The notes under the pieces were generated by a model. The model was not told the DNA's origin. It was given only the letters and a program-made list of their open reading frames with translations, and did no database searches. Source: Diphasiastrum complanatum (taxonomy: Eukaryota > Streptophyta > Lycopodiopsida > Lycopodiales > Lycopodiaceae). Taken from it: a stretch of DNA of 64,000 bases. The DNA lies in contig CM055106.1 of assembly GCA_029204225.1 (NCBI GenBank), forward strand, positions 1,732,738-1,796,737. The letters are read 5' to 3'. The position numbers and the translations under genes were made by a program. Positions 1-44,739 of this stretch are shown here, piece after piece (positions within the stretch are counted from its first letter, which is position 1; each line of letters starts with the position of its first letter).

Positions 1-143
1 AGTATTAGGCCCTGATACATATAACAAGTCTGATACCATGACGATTCAAATAAAGAAGTAGTGATCTAGCACTGATACTATGATAGAATGATCTAATACC
101 ATGTAGGTATGCTCTGATACCATGTCGGTATGCTCTGATACCA
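1..143 (-). repeat. Array of PBS-like sites
   Basis: Six variants of CTGATACCATG lie at about 11, 30, 71, 92, 113 and 134. On the minus strand this reads CATGGTATCAG, the initiator-tRNA-Met primer binding site used by many plant copia elements. The last two copies sit in a direct 21-bp duplication. The final copy directly abuts a TGT that could begin an LTR. This looks like the PBS side of a minus-strand LTR element whose body lies to the left of the window. Confidence 0.45.
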
Positions 144-730
144 TGTCAGAAATAGGTAGATAATGGAATGCGGAAACTTCCTACTTCCAATGCATGACTA
201 CGCCTATCAAAAATTGAACAAAGCAGTAGTGATGGAAATCACGTTCAATCTTTAGCAACTAACTTTTGCTAGATACTAAGTGATTACGTAGCCAAACATA
301 AAGTATTGAATTCTCTAACAATTTCTATCAGTTACAAAAGCAATATAGAGATGTGTGCATTCTGACATATACTGAACGCAATAAGAAATAATATTGATTC
401 AGAAAAACAAAATTAGATGCTAATAAGTGCAAGACAATAGCGGATAGAAATCGTGCACTCTAAAGTTGTCTCTAAGTAACTGAGAATAAGTCTGATAATA
501 AGCAGCTTTGCTGATAAGCAGTAGCGCAATAGCAACTCTAAAATAAATATCTGGAAGACTTAGCTAGAATGCTCAAGAGAGTTCAAGCTTGAAAGCTTGC
601 TAGAGAGCTAACTACAATACTTTCTGATTGTGAACGATCTGCTTGAGGAGAGCGCAGGAAGTGTCGTGTAATAACACTCAACTCCTTCACAATTCACAAT
701 GTTGATTCATTTATTGCTCTTCTCACAACA
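144..730 (-). mobile_element. Putative LTR (5' LTR of a minus-strand copia)
   Basis: The segment starts TGTCAGAAAT next to a PBS-like site and ends CTCACAACA, so it has the TGT...ACA termini expected of an LTR. It has no coding capacity. The partner LTR is outside the window, so the right boundary is a best guess from the terminal motif alone. Confidence 0.35.
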
Positions 731-942
731 CTCCATTTTTTTATTGGGGGTATTCACATTGCACAAGTTGGCATATTGTAGTTCTTGACGTGTGTTTGGG
801 AGGAGGGGAAAATCTCACTTCCTCCTTCTAAATGGGGACATGGACGACCAACTTGTGATGTTGATTGGTATTGGCCTATACCAAATAAGTAGTCAATGGG
901 GACCACCCACTAAAGGCCCATGTGCAGGATGCCTTCAAAGGG

Positions 943-979
<37 letters not shown>

Positions 980-1006
980 TATATCTAGAGAGAGAGAGAG
1001 AGAGCG

Positions 1007-1046
<40 letters not shown>

Positions 1047-1332
1047 TTCAATGGTGAAGGCAAGGGCCCCACTCATCCAACGACCCAAAGTGCTTGAAAT
1101 CTTGCATTATAATCTATCCATCCATCAAGATTCAGCAATCTTCAACGATGGACAAGATTGTGGTCATGCATGAACTCGCTCAAAATCAAGAATACACTAT
1201 TCAACACAACTCTGAGTTAGTTAAAAGTGTACTCTTCCTCCATCCTCAGTCACGATTAGGATTCCATTGCATATTCACCATGAGTTAGGAATGACTTAGG
1301 TATGAATCAATGTGTGTGTGTGTGTGTGACAG

Positions 1333-1363
<31 letters not shown>

Positions 1364-1433
1364 GTTTTTTTTTTTTAGTCAGTGGGTGTGAGAGAGACAT
1401 GTGTTTTACACTCATTGGCTGACTCACTAATTA
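731..1433. repeat. Non-coding stretch with (TA)n, (GA)n and (TG)n microsatellites
   Basis: It holds (TA)n at about 943-977, (GA)n at 986-1043, (TG)n at 1311-1328 and (GA)n at 1329-1363. Predicted peptides here are low-complexity translations of the repeats. I see no gene. Confidence 0.8.
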
Positions 1434-2193
1434 ATGATCAACAAGAAAGAGGCACGAGTAAGGGCCCTTCCCTTGGAAAAAGACACACGAGAGGGAGAGA
1501 GGGAGAGGGAGAGAGATCAGTGGCTCGTCGTCTTCGGTGCTAGCAAGCGATATGCCGCCATCGCCAGCCTCGCTGCTCCACACCCTCCGGCTCCTGTTGC
1601 AGCCTTGAGCACTGCAGGTAGCCGCTTGTTCGTCAATCCGCAGTGAAAAACGCTGCTCATTTCTCGCATGCGGAGTCTCAAATCAGCACCAGAAACCCCT
1701 CTGCCTTATGCAACATCCGAATGCAGTTGCCGCCCTTGTGTGCAATGCAAGAGCTGGAAGCAGGATGAGCATAGGCTTGCACAAATACAGCAGGAATGCG
1801 TATCCTGGAGGGCCTAAACCAGCAATGGCGACATAGGCCTTTGATCAGATCCATAATCTAGGGTTTTATGTATCTTTTTTATTGTTCAGCATTAGGTGAC
1901 TATGGTGGAAAGATTTAGCGATGAGCTCTGAGGTCATATTTAAAGAAACAAGCTTGCAATGAAGCATGCTTATTGTTATGTCTGATGATGGTTAAACCTT
2001 CGTGCGGTATTTTGGCGGCTGGAGTGGATTAGGTTCAGAATCAAGCCCTAGGGTGAACCCTAGCTGCATGAGAATTACCCAAAGCCGTACTACTTTGTGA
2101 GCAATTGTGATGCCGTGGAGCACACAGACGTTTTAAGGTTGGAATGTGGATTGAAGAAGACTCCGGCTTACATTCAATCTCACTTTGAACAGG
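1434..2193 (+). other. GC-rich leader-like stretch and one possible orphan exon
   Basis: About 1500-1820 is clearly richer in G+C than its surroundings and resembles a 5' leader or first exon, but has no convincing long frame. At 2064-2193 an open frame follows a CCCTAG acceptor and runs to a G|GTACGC donor. Its peptide, with stretches such as ENYPKPYYFVSNCDAVEH and RLECGLKKTPAYIQSHFEQ, has the composition of real coding sequence. I do not recognise the family. It ends in phase 1 and does not join in frame to the exon at 9571, so it may be an upstream exon with a missing partner, part of another gene, or a captured fragment. Confidence 0.25.
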
Positions 2194-4187
2194 GTACGCA
2201 CACTTAACTCCAACTGTGTTCTTACTTTATTATTTGTTAAATTCTCAAATAATCTGTCGTAGACGGTAGCTGGTGAGGGGCATGAGCTTGCCGGGGCGAG
2301 TACTTTACATAGCTCTCGGTGATACTTAAGTGGTTATCCATCAGATAGCATGTTAATGCACCACTTTTTTCCAACCTTATTTAATAGCACTAGCTTTTAG
2401 TATGCACACATTAGGCACTGTAAATTCATGCATCTTGGGCCTCTCCAAGACTGGAGCGCATTTTTGCAGCAACTGGGGCTTCGGCCTGAGTCTGGATGCA
2501 ATGACCACTCTTAGCGAACATGGCTTTTGTGGGGGATATGTTAGTCAATCTTTCACAAAGAGGGGTGTTGCAATTCCAGGGAGAGGTGTTTCAGAGAATG
2601 TGCACAAGCCATTTTAAGCCATGTATCCATGATGATCATGTCTTGCTTCAACTTTGTCAATTAGTGGATTGCTAGTTTTACGGACATTGGCAAGGATTTA
2701 TCTGCAAGTTGATATGGCAATTAATTTGCACAATTTTCTGTACCCTAATATTCTTAGTTAATCGTGTGGGATTTGAACTTCTGCTATTGTTAGTTATTTG
2801 GATTTGTGATTTCCACGTAACTTCCTTTTAAAAATTTAGTCCCTTTGTTTCTTTTTCTCCCTCCCTACGTTTTCTTTCTATTTGAGGGTGCTGAAAGACA
2901 TGCAAATTGGTGATGGGTTTATTGCCTGTGCGAATCACGATCTGCTGACAAGGAGCACAAAGCTGTTATGTTTGCACATACAATTGCAGCTAGACACTTG
3001 CATGAGCAATTGATTACCAATATCCATATTCCCCCTGTTGCATTACCTCAATGTGGGAGGTTAGGCAAGCGATGATATAGGAAATGATAGCTGCTACTTG
3101 TAAGTTTTGCTTATGGGGTAATAAAGCGTCACATGGCACGTCGCAAGTTTTGAGAGTCATTTTTGGGTCCTGTCTATGGACGACTTGTTTTTCCCCTTTG
3201 TATGTAGGCTGACTATCCCAGCCCAAATCTTGTGCCTGTAAGATATAGGGGATGCTAGACATACATAGTGGGGTCTATGGAAGGAACTTTATTGTACTCC
3301 TTTGCATGGAGTTCCAACATAAAGTTATAGACAAAAATTAGTTTTTGATCCATACTGATTTGATCTATTGGGAGTAGCTAGAACAAGAATGTGATTTTAT
3401 TCAAATTGTAAAATATGCTTAAGAATTGAATATCATCATGAACCTTATCAAGGATTCAAAAAAATAGGTTAAATATAGGCTGTGTTTTTTGTATAATCTA
3501 GCCAATGGCTAAGTCCTCTCCTAGACATTGGTGCCGCATGACTTGGTGAAAGTGTTCTTTCATGATAGTTAGGATTTTGGTAGTTTGTAGGGGCTTGGGG
3601 GCACCACGAACAGATAGTGAGATCTAATATTGTGGTTTGAGTGAAGACATATCCAACACCAAGGGGAAAAAGAGTCACTTCCAAGCACCTATATAGGTTT
3701 TGCAACACAAAAAGCCAACCAAGCAATTGTTTTTTGAAAGTATGCCTGGATTGAAATTTTTTTTCTTCTGCAATGGATCATTTTGTTCAATGTTTTGAAA
3801 ATTACAAGAGAGTTTGGATGTTGTTTTTTATTGTCTAGAGCGTTCTAGCTATTTCTTGCATTTTGTAAAAGCATATGGAAGATGTTCATCTTATTAGCAA
3901 GTCTTTGGCTTGTTGATGCTCCAATATATCTTTTACATTTTGTTATCAAAAGAAGGATTTCCTTGTTGGATGATGGATCCCCCATGTTGGCCCCATAGTG
4001 CTATGTTTTCATGTTCATGCGTGCTTCTTATCTCTTGTCTTTAGAATCTCTTTTAAAAAAATTGAGTTGTAGGCATCTATCTTTATCTTGTAACAAAGTT
4101 TGGGTTCTTGCTCGAGCAAGTTCCAATGATATTGGAACTCTAAGTTTGAAGTAAGGGACTTTTCTCCATAAGGAGAAACTAGTCAAG
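2194..4187. other. Stretch without recognisable genes
   Basis: AT-rich sequence with scattered short open frames on both strands. None has splice signals, domains or codon use that I can support. Confidence 0.6.
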
Positions 4188-5582
4188 TTGACCAACATGC
4201 TGCAGAAGCCCTATGCACAATTCCTTGACACATCTCTTGACAAATGGAAGAACAAGGATAACGTTCTCCTCGAACAAGTGCAAGGAACTGAGAGCTGCAT
4301 GTGCATACCTTACGAAGTATACTTACACGAGAAAGACACATTTGTTGAGGATCCCCCTGCAGATCTTTGCCATGTTGGGAGAATCCTATGAAGGCCTCCA
4401 AAATATGTACAATTGGGCCGGATTCATCTCCCGACAATTGATTATTGCCCTGCAGAAAAGAACCCCAATTATCTCCCTAGGATATATATTTTTTGATGTG
4501 GCTCGAAGTCAATCCACCTTTGACTTTAAGCTTGCCTTAGCTCCAAGGGATGTTGCTGCTAGCTGAGGCTATATTCCATCACAAGCTTTCGCCTCACCTT
4601 CTCAACAGGCTACCATGTTTCATGAATGTCGCGTCAAGAGGAAGCATGATAGGTCATAACCACTTGCTGATACCACATCACTAGCAAAGAAGTCGAGAAA
4701 CAAGATGATCGTCCCCCGCAAACCACCTCTAGAGTCTGAGATAGAGTCAAATACCCCACAGACAAAAATCATGAAGCCGACTCCCAAGAAGCAACACAAA
4801 CAGATGGTAGGCTATGAAGATATACCTTCTAGTAGTGAAGATAACGAAGATGAAGAGGAGGGCAGCCTCTAAACCAGATGTACTCAGCAACGTCGAACCT
4901 CACCGGCTATCTCCAGAAGACACCGGTGCAATCACTAGCTACAAGCACCCGATTCCAATCACCATCGGAATCCGTTCCTGTTGTTACCTCACTCCCTCAT
5001 GCCCAGTAGACATAGACAACAGTTTCAGGGGAGGGATAAAGGGACCTGCCTACAACCACACAAGCAGAACACACAATTGTAGCTGACCCCACTCATGACG
5101 ACAAAGCTGAAGAGACTAATGCAGCTGATCCTGACCAAGAAACAAGAGAAGATCAAGATCAAGGTCAGGCAACACAAATTTCAGTAGAAGTCCAAGAAAG
5201 CCCAAGGGCCAAAGAGAAAGCGAAAGACTCCTCTTCTCTGAAGCAAGATGACTTCATTAATGTAGACGCACTTGAATACTTCTATGAAGGTGATCTTGTA
5301 GAAGAGGAGGTGGAGATCGTTTTAGAGGCAGCTGCACTAGTCTCACCACTAACCACCACCACCACCATTGTTGATACCGCCTCCATCACTGTTTCTCTTA
5401 CCAGTACCACCATTCCTACCACATCCGTTGCTATTGATGTAAAGACACAACTAATTGTTCCACTTCCAAATCATCCCACGACCTCTCAGTTTTCTTTTTC
5501 TACCTACCATCGTCTTCCTTCCGAATTTGCAACTCTTCCAACCTATGACATTTTGTGCCCGAAAAAGTCAGGGAAACCTTGA
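4188..5582 (+). pseudogene. Decayed retrotransposon accessory ORF
   Basis: Overlapping frames read as one damaged protein. The N-terminal part (about 4213-4566) has a helical segment containing FISRQLIIALQKRTPIISLG. This resembles the plant-transposon-protein type ORF that travels with Tat/Athila-like gypsy elements. An acidic linker follows (about 4770-4870, Ser/Glu/Asp-rich). An open frame from about 5045 to 5582 is first Asp/Glu/Gln-rich and then Thr/Ser-rich. Stops and frameshifts separate the pieces. It lies next to a gypsy RT fragment on the opposite strand. The family assignment is an inference from pattern only. Confidence 0.35.
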
Positions 5583-5589
5583 AGTGGCA

Positions 5590-5890
5590 TACTGAGACCT
5601 CATACCATCTACATTGGTTGGTGCAGGCAATGGAAAGTGATCTTTCCTCGTCACTTTGTTCAAGGCCTTTAGGTTCACACAAATTCTCATCTTGCCATTT
5701 TTCTTACGAACGACGACAATCGGTGAAACCCAATTTATAAATGAAATCTGCTTCTAGTAACCTTTGTAACTCTTTCTTGATAAGATCTGTAATATTCAGA
5801 TTACAATGATAAAATTTTCTCACTTTTGGCATTGCATCAAGTATCAAGGGGATGGTATGCTTGATTACCAACACGTTCATGAGCAATTAT
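5590..5890 (-). pseudogene. Gypsy reverse transcriptase fragment (N-terminal part)
   Basis: Minus-strand frames give KELQRLLEADFIYKL followed, after a frame change, by NWVSPIVVVRKKNGKMRICV, NLKALNKVTRKDHFPLP. This is the start of a Ty3/gypsy RT. It closely resembles the plus-strand RT at 59.6 kb, so the two belong to related elements. It is cut off at about 5590, where the plus-strand accessory ORF ends. Confidence 0.8.
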
Positions 5891-7989
5891 AGGTCATCAT
5901 GTTCTTCATGTCTATTTAAAGAGTCAATTTTTCAACATATAAGGTCTTTATCCATGCTCTACGTATGCATAATTTAAACTGCACTTGGGAGTCCCTCAAG
6001 ATTTTGGATTTGGAGATCTCTCAATGGTTGGAAGAAGATATTATGTAAATTATTGCTAGTATTATACGTTGGAATCAAGTGGTGCCACTAGAATTTGTCA
6101 GTGGCTTGCCTGTGTTTCTTGGGAGTTACAGACGAATGCCAACAATACTCAACATCTATCTTGTAGCATAGCATATTCTTCTTCTATTGACAATGATAGC
6201 CCTTGTGCTTCTAGGAAAAGAGGGTCCAAGAAGGTCAAGAGGAAAGTAAAGCATTATGGCTAGGAGAAAAGTTTTGAAGTTCAACAAGTACGATGGAGCT
6301 TTGAAGCCCAAAAGTTGTACTTGCTTGGATATGAGATATGGGTACCAACTTTGAGTAGAAATATTATCTGTCAAGGCCGAGATAAGATCAATACCTTACT
6401 TTTGAAGGAGTAAGCTTCTTTGGAAGAAGTAGCTAGATCACAGAGAGAATTGAAAAGACAAAGAAGAGCCATTTTTTTCCTAAAGTTTTAGGAAGTAGAT
6501 TCTTAGATAATGAAATTTGTTTTGGCAAAAGAATATGGAGGGATTTTTATCTATGTGAAAATTTTTTTTGGAGGTCTTGCTTAAATATTGGACTTTTCTG
6601 TTTATCAATGAGACCGAGCAACAAAGAAAGCTCTTTGTTTTGGATATCAAATACAATATGGAGTGTATGTTGCCTAATTAAGGAAACTTGAGCCTTGAAA
6701 ACATCATAAGTAAAAGCTATGAATACAAAGAAGAGACTTCTCTTTATAGGTAAAAAGAGACAAATTTTCCAATAGTTTGAAAAGAACAAGGAGTTGAGCA
6801 ACATGGCTTTAATTCCAAGCATGCAACCATTGGTAAGGGTAATGATGAGGGAAAAAAAGAAAGTGGGATGAAGTAAAGATGAGAAAATATATCACTAAGG
6901 CAGAAATGGATCAATATCACAATGAAGGAAAGGGCCTTGGATCACAGATGTGGGGAGAGGGGCCAACCCTTCTACACGTGTCCCCTCAAGGCAATTTTGG
7001 GGGTGGATTTTGCAAGCGCTTCCAAGGCACCTAAGAGTATGAAAGCAAAGGAACGACGGCCAAAACAATAGTGAAGATTCAACGACCCATGATTTTTCAA
7101 AGACCTCGATGTTAGATTCAAAGTCTTATTTCTTTTTGGTGCATGTTCTTCTCATATAATCGTATTTCTCATCATATTTCACATGAGTTTGAAGTTGCTG
7201 CTACATCTTTCCAAATGTCTAGTGCTGCTAAAGGAGGTTAGTAAAGTAGCTCTTGTGAATAATGATGCGTTCTCTATTGTATTATTGGCAAGTTGAGAGT
7301 TCACATACATGACTCTCCCTCCTATATTTTCTAAATACTATGCACTCTTTTCTTCTTCTCCCATTTTCTCCTATCTCCTCCTTGCTCTCCCCTCTTCTTT
7401 CTTCCCCCTTCACTCACAATCGCAAAATCCCTCCTTGTGCAAGAAAGAAAAGATAGCCCAAACGACTATTTTTTTTTTGGATTTATATTTTGATTCAATT
7501 GGGATATCCCAATTGCAAGTCCATTTTAAGTTTGTGATTTGAAAATGTTCAAGTTGGTGAATGAGGAAACGTTGCTAAGTTCACAGTGGCACCTCTTCTC
7601 GAATTTGATGTCAATTCTTGACATGCCTTGACGTTGACAAATAAACTAAAGTATAGATTTGAGCTATCATTATTCGGAGTGGGAACCCAACGGAAACAAT
7701 GACCATTCTAGAGTACTATTTCCATATTTGACTAGTTGTGTTCACGTTTCTAAGGCAATGGAAAAAGGGTTAAGTTCTTATTTAGTGTTTGTTTAGGAAA
7801 GGTAATGCTTAAATGTGATGTACTCGATTTTCTTCATCAAGAAAGGAAGATTTTCTTGATTGTTATACATATATATTTTTTTTCCTGTTTTTCAAAGCTT
7901 CCTCTTGAACACCCTGAAGACCATAAGATAGATTTAATCCTTGGCACTTTAATTCCAAATTGGCCTCTTTAGTACCCCTAAGTCACTCA
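5891..7989. other. Intergenic stretch with weak ORF remnants
   Basis: Plus-strand frames at about 6069-6265 and 6280-6410 look mildly protein-like (basic, interrupted by stops) but match no family I know. At about 7310-7440 the sequence is very pyrimidine-rich. No gene is supported. Confidence 0.5.
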
Positions 7990-9130
7990 TGCACACCAAG
8001 AATAGATCTTCAAGCAAGTCCGAGAGTCATTGGACAAAGGACTCTTCAGGCCCATTAAGGGTTCTTTTCATTCTCTAGTGCTTACCACGAAAAGATTTGG
8101 CACTTTCAAAATATATGTAGATTATAGAGCGCTGATTCACAAGGTTACAAGCCGATTCGACCGGTTCGAACCGATTTGAACCGGCCAGGCAGGTTCGAAC
8201 CGGAAAACGGTTCGAAGCGAATTTTTTTTTCCAAAACGTTTTTTCGGCTTTTTGGGAGGTTTTTTTTAAAAAATTTTAAAATCCGGTTCGAACCGGATTT
8301 TTGTTCGAACCGGCTCCGAATGGTTCGAACGGTTCGAACCGTGGTTTGAGGTTGGAACCGCAATTCGTGCAACTATGGCTCTGAACATAATCACATTTTA
8401 TAATAAGTCTTGTTTCCTAGAATAGATAATATATCCTGGATAGGTGAAAGTTAGGTTTGATGATATCTTGGATAGGTTAAAGTTAGCCACTACTTTCTGA
8501 AGAAGGTCGGACCAATAGTTACCATCAAATAAGAATCCTGTGTGAAGATACTCATAAGATGATTTTTTACATACAACTTTTGGGTTGTATTGTGTACTAG
8601 TCCTTGTGTTTCCGGTGTCCACTTATCATTCCACCGCCACCTTCAACATGGCGATGTGACTTGTTTTTAAGGGGTTCCATGCATTTTATTTGCACATTCT
8701 TTGATGATGTTCTTATTTTGAATAAGGATGAAGTAAGTACAAGAAACATTTGGACACAATCTTTAAGGTGCTCAAGGGTAATTTCCTACTTATCAAAGGA
8801 AAGAAGAGTGAATCTTTTGATGAAATACACTTTTTTGGGCATATCGTTTCTAAGAAATAACAAAGAATCGAACCAATGAATAGACCATAGATAAAACCTG
8901 ACTTCATTGATATCCATGAGGCACGATCGCTTTTAGGGCTGTGTTTTTATTGCGGGAGGATTATCTACCATTTTGCTCATATGTCCGCTGTGTTACATGG
9001 AATTTCAGAAAAAGATCAAGTTTTGATGAACCACTAAGGAACAAGAAGCTTTTAGGCATCGAAGATGGCATTGACTTTTGGTTGAGCGGCCTTAGCATGG
9101 AGGTTCACGCTGACATTGCCCTAACCTGAA
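7990..9130 (+). pseudogene. Gypsy RT/RNase H remnant split by a foldback element
   Basis: Plus-strand frames read RESLDKGLFRPIKGSFHS and FKIYVDYRAL up to 8136. After the insertion the text resumes as LNIITFYNK, and further on gives the catalytic region FFDDVLILNKDE (about 8708-8745), then FGHIVSK-like and LGLCFYCGRIIYHFAHMSAV, the usual RT palm and thumb landmarks. Several frameshifts and stops make it non-functional. It is interrupted at the VDYRALN motif by the palindromic element at 8137-8377. Confidence 0.75.
8137..8377. mobile_element. Foldback element, copy A (word GGTTCGAACC)
   Basis: A 241-bp insertion in a gypsy RT reading frame. Both ends are packed with the palindrome GGTTCGAACC and variants, around an AT-rich core. 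The right end is GTGCAACTATG, shared with copies B and C. The left end is a diverged counterpart. Flanks GCGCTGAT (8129-8136) and GCTCTGAA (8378-8385) match at 6 of 8 positions and fit a decayed 8-bp target duplication, because together they restore the RT motif at the insertion site. It has no coding capacity. Confidence 0.7.
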
Positions 9131-9570
9131 GGGGAATATTCTAGAGGATAACCTTCTAGATGTCCCTGAAGGAACCCCGAATAGAATAAATGCACACACT
9201 CTTTTATCATTTAGCTACTTGAGGATTCTTGAGAGGGCTTTGTAGGAGATTCTCGTGAGCATCTTTGCAAAAGAAGCTCTGGCAGTGTTCTCCTGGAAGA
9301 CGTTTGCAAAACAGCATATTGTTGATTGCACTAACATCATGGTAGGAGGTTGATATGCAGTGGACAGTTTGTTGTCTGTTTCATTGCTCTATTGAAGGAT
9401 CTTCATGGATGTGTTGATAAATGCCATCAAATCTTTTTCCATGGAAACATCAAAGATATATGGAATTTCTGAAGACATTCCCAGAGCATCGTCTTGGTAG
9501 CTTGCGTCTTTCATTGCGAGTTTACGCTTATTGGATATTTTCAAATTTGCTGCTTGTTTGTGAATTTCAG
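9131..9570 (+). other. Region upstream of the first supported exon
   Basis: An ATG at 9405 opens a frame of about 30 codons, but its possible donors are in the wrong phase to join exon 9571. No promoter element or leader could be placed with confidence. The start of the remodeller gene is therefore unresolved and may lie here or several kilobases upstream. Confidence 0.4.
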
Positions 9571-42691
<33,121 letters not shown>

Positions 42692-44280
42692 GTGCTGAGC
42701 TTACCCACTTTGTTGTCACTATGCACGATAGATCTTCTAGTCACATTTTTGCCCATCTCTCAATAACTGATTTTTTCAAAACGGAATCGAATGTGAGAAA
42801 TTTTTAGGTTGGGACATAGTTTCCCAAATATGTAGCAATTTTTTGGTAGTCTAACCAATGAAGTTTGCTATGATATGAAGGAGATCTACCTACTAGATTG
42901 CAAAGCATTGGTTACACTGTTTGCTCATTCCTTATGATGGTAGATTTTCCAGTCAGATGTCAAGGCGGTTTGGTACTTGATAACAAAGTTTCCCCAGTGG
43001 AGCTTGTTTGAATTACACAAGCTGCTGGCTGCTCGAATATACTGAGCGAGCTAATCTTTAGAGCATTTGTAAACCGTTATATACAGACTTTATTCATGTA
43101 ATGCAACTAGAATACAAATGTACCATGAAGTAATTGGAGCTTCAATAACCGTGTGAAGTGCTTAAGACCTTAGCTTGTTATGTTTGATGGTCATCCTTGT
43201 AGCTAACTCTTAGTAAATGCTAATGTGTGGAGAGCTTGTGTACTTTTAAATCGGGTCTCACAATGAAATGTGGAATTGCAAATTGCATCATTGTCCTCAT
43301 TTTACTCAAATAGACACTGTTTTCCCTTTTTTAATGTCCTGAACTCAAGGGGAGGAAATGAAGCTGTCACCCACTTGGTACTTATTGGAGGATTACTGAA
43401 GTTCACATAAGTTTCAAACAAGAAAACATGTTGACATCTTTGGATCATTGTAGCGTGCAACACGAGAGTGTACATTGTAAGTTTCAAAGATTATTTGATA
43501 AACCAAAGATTGGACATGTAGGTCATGAAATGGCATTAGTTTGTGCAAGATCCAATTTAAGGATATATGACTGATTGTGATTACATTTGATAGTTTGAAT
43601 AGGTGAGGCTTGAGCCTTGATCTACTCTTTTTTAATCTTAGGGGCTTTCTTTAATGAGATCAATATTATAGTGTTTGCATGCCTGCACGTTTTTTTGGTT
43701 GATATGGTACATGAGCCCTTGTCTTTGCTTTGAGATTCAAGGGTTTTATTGGCTATATCAACATTAGTAGTCAAATGTAATATAGGTATGTAGGAACACA
43801 AACCTATCATAATTGTCACAAGATCTGTCCGCAAAAAATGTACGAGATGAGATAAGAATGCCAAGCTACCTTTTGCTCCATTGTATTCATTCTTGAAGTT
43901 GACATAAAATGATTGCTTATTGTAGCACATTTTTTCCTTGGCCAATAATGTATAAGAAACTTTTGTTCTTTAATATCTACCTCATTATGTTATTAGCATT
44001 CGACATAAAACACAATACATCCCCAGATTGATTTAGGTTCGTGTCAATAACAATGTGGAATTCAATATATATAAATCCTTTTGTTCAAGGTTTCCAACAT
44101 GTAACTCAACTCATCAACACAAGGATTATGGGTATCATATTTATTGTCCAATTGTAGTAGACAAGCCATGCTCTTCTTGGAGTTTGGAGTCGATCAACAT
44201 TTGAGATTATGCTTTTAGACGATCACCACAACATCCCATAGCACCATTGCTCGTTCGACACATTATTGGATGGTCTTAAG
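42692..44280 (+). other. 3' flank, probable 3' UTR then intergenic
   Basis: The first few hundred bases are AT-rich and likely transcribed as 3' UTR. No canonical AATAAA was found close by, so the cleavage site is not placed. The remainder has no supported gene. Confidence 0.5.
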
Positions 44281-44739
44281 GGTTTTTAGACTTAGGTTGT
44301 TCTTGCCTTAGTCAATGAACATCATAGGGTTGATGAATTGCAAGACCTAGCTATGGAGTATCTTAACTTCAATATTAGATCAACCAAGAAAGCTTGAGAA
44401 ACTTAGCTATGGAAAACATTACATACAAGGAAAATTGCATAAGCATATCAGAATATCAAAAGTTAGAAGAGAAAATGAATTGCTAGAGAGAGAAGAGAGG
44501 AGAGCGTGGCGTCCTCCAAATCCCTTGTGAGGCAAACATCTCAAATACATGCATAGAAAGTCTGGGTGTCAACCATATGAGTGAGCTACTTGGCCAAGTG
44601 GGCCACTTGCACTAATTTACTTAATTTATAAAAGGGGGGTGTCATGTATTTAATTAATAACATGTCCCATGAGTTACGTACAACTTACAACATAATTAGT
44701 GCTTAGCCAAAGAGGTAAAATGAGCATTACTCTTCAACA
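44281..44739 (-). mobile_element. Copia 3' LTR (left boundary uncertain)
   Basis: The inner edge is clear. On the minus strand a polypurine tract AAGGGGGGG precedes TGTTGAAGAG, the LTR start, so the LTR ends at 44739 on the plus strand. It holds a minus-strand TATA-like CTTTTATAAATTA at about 44622-44634. The outer edge is estimated. Confidence 0.6.

Noticed and set aside
9405-9500. ATG at 9405 as the start codon of the remodeller
   Set aside because: Its frame reaches only donors in phase 2, while the exon at 9571 is open only in phase 0.
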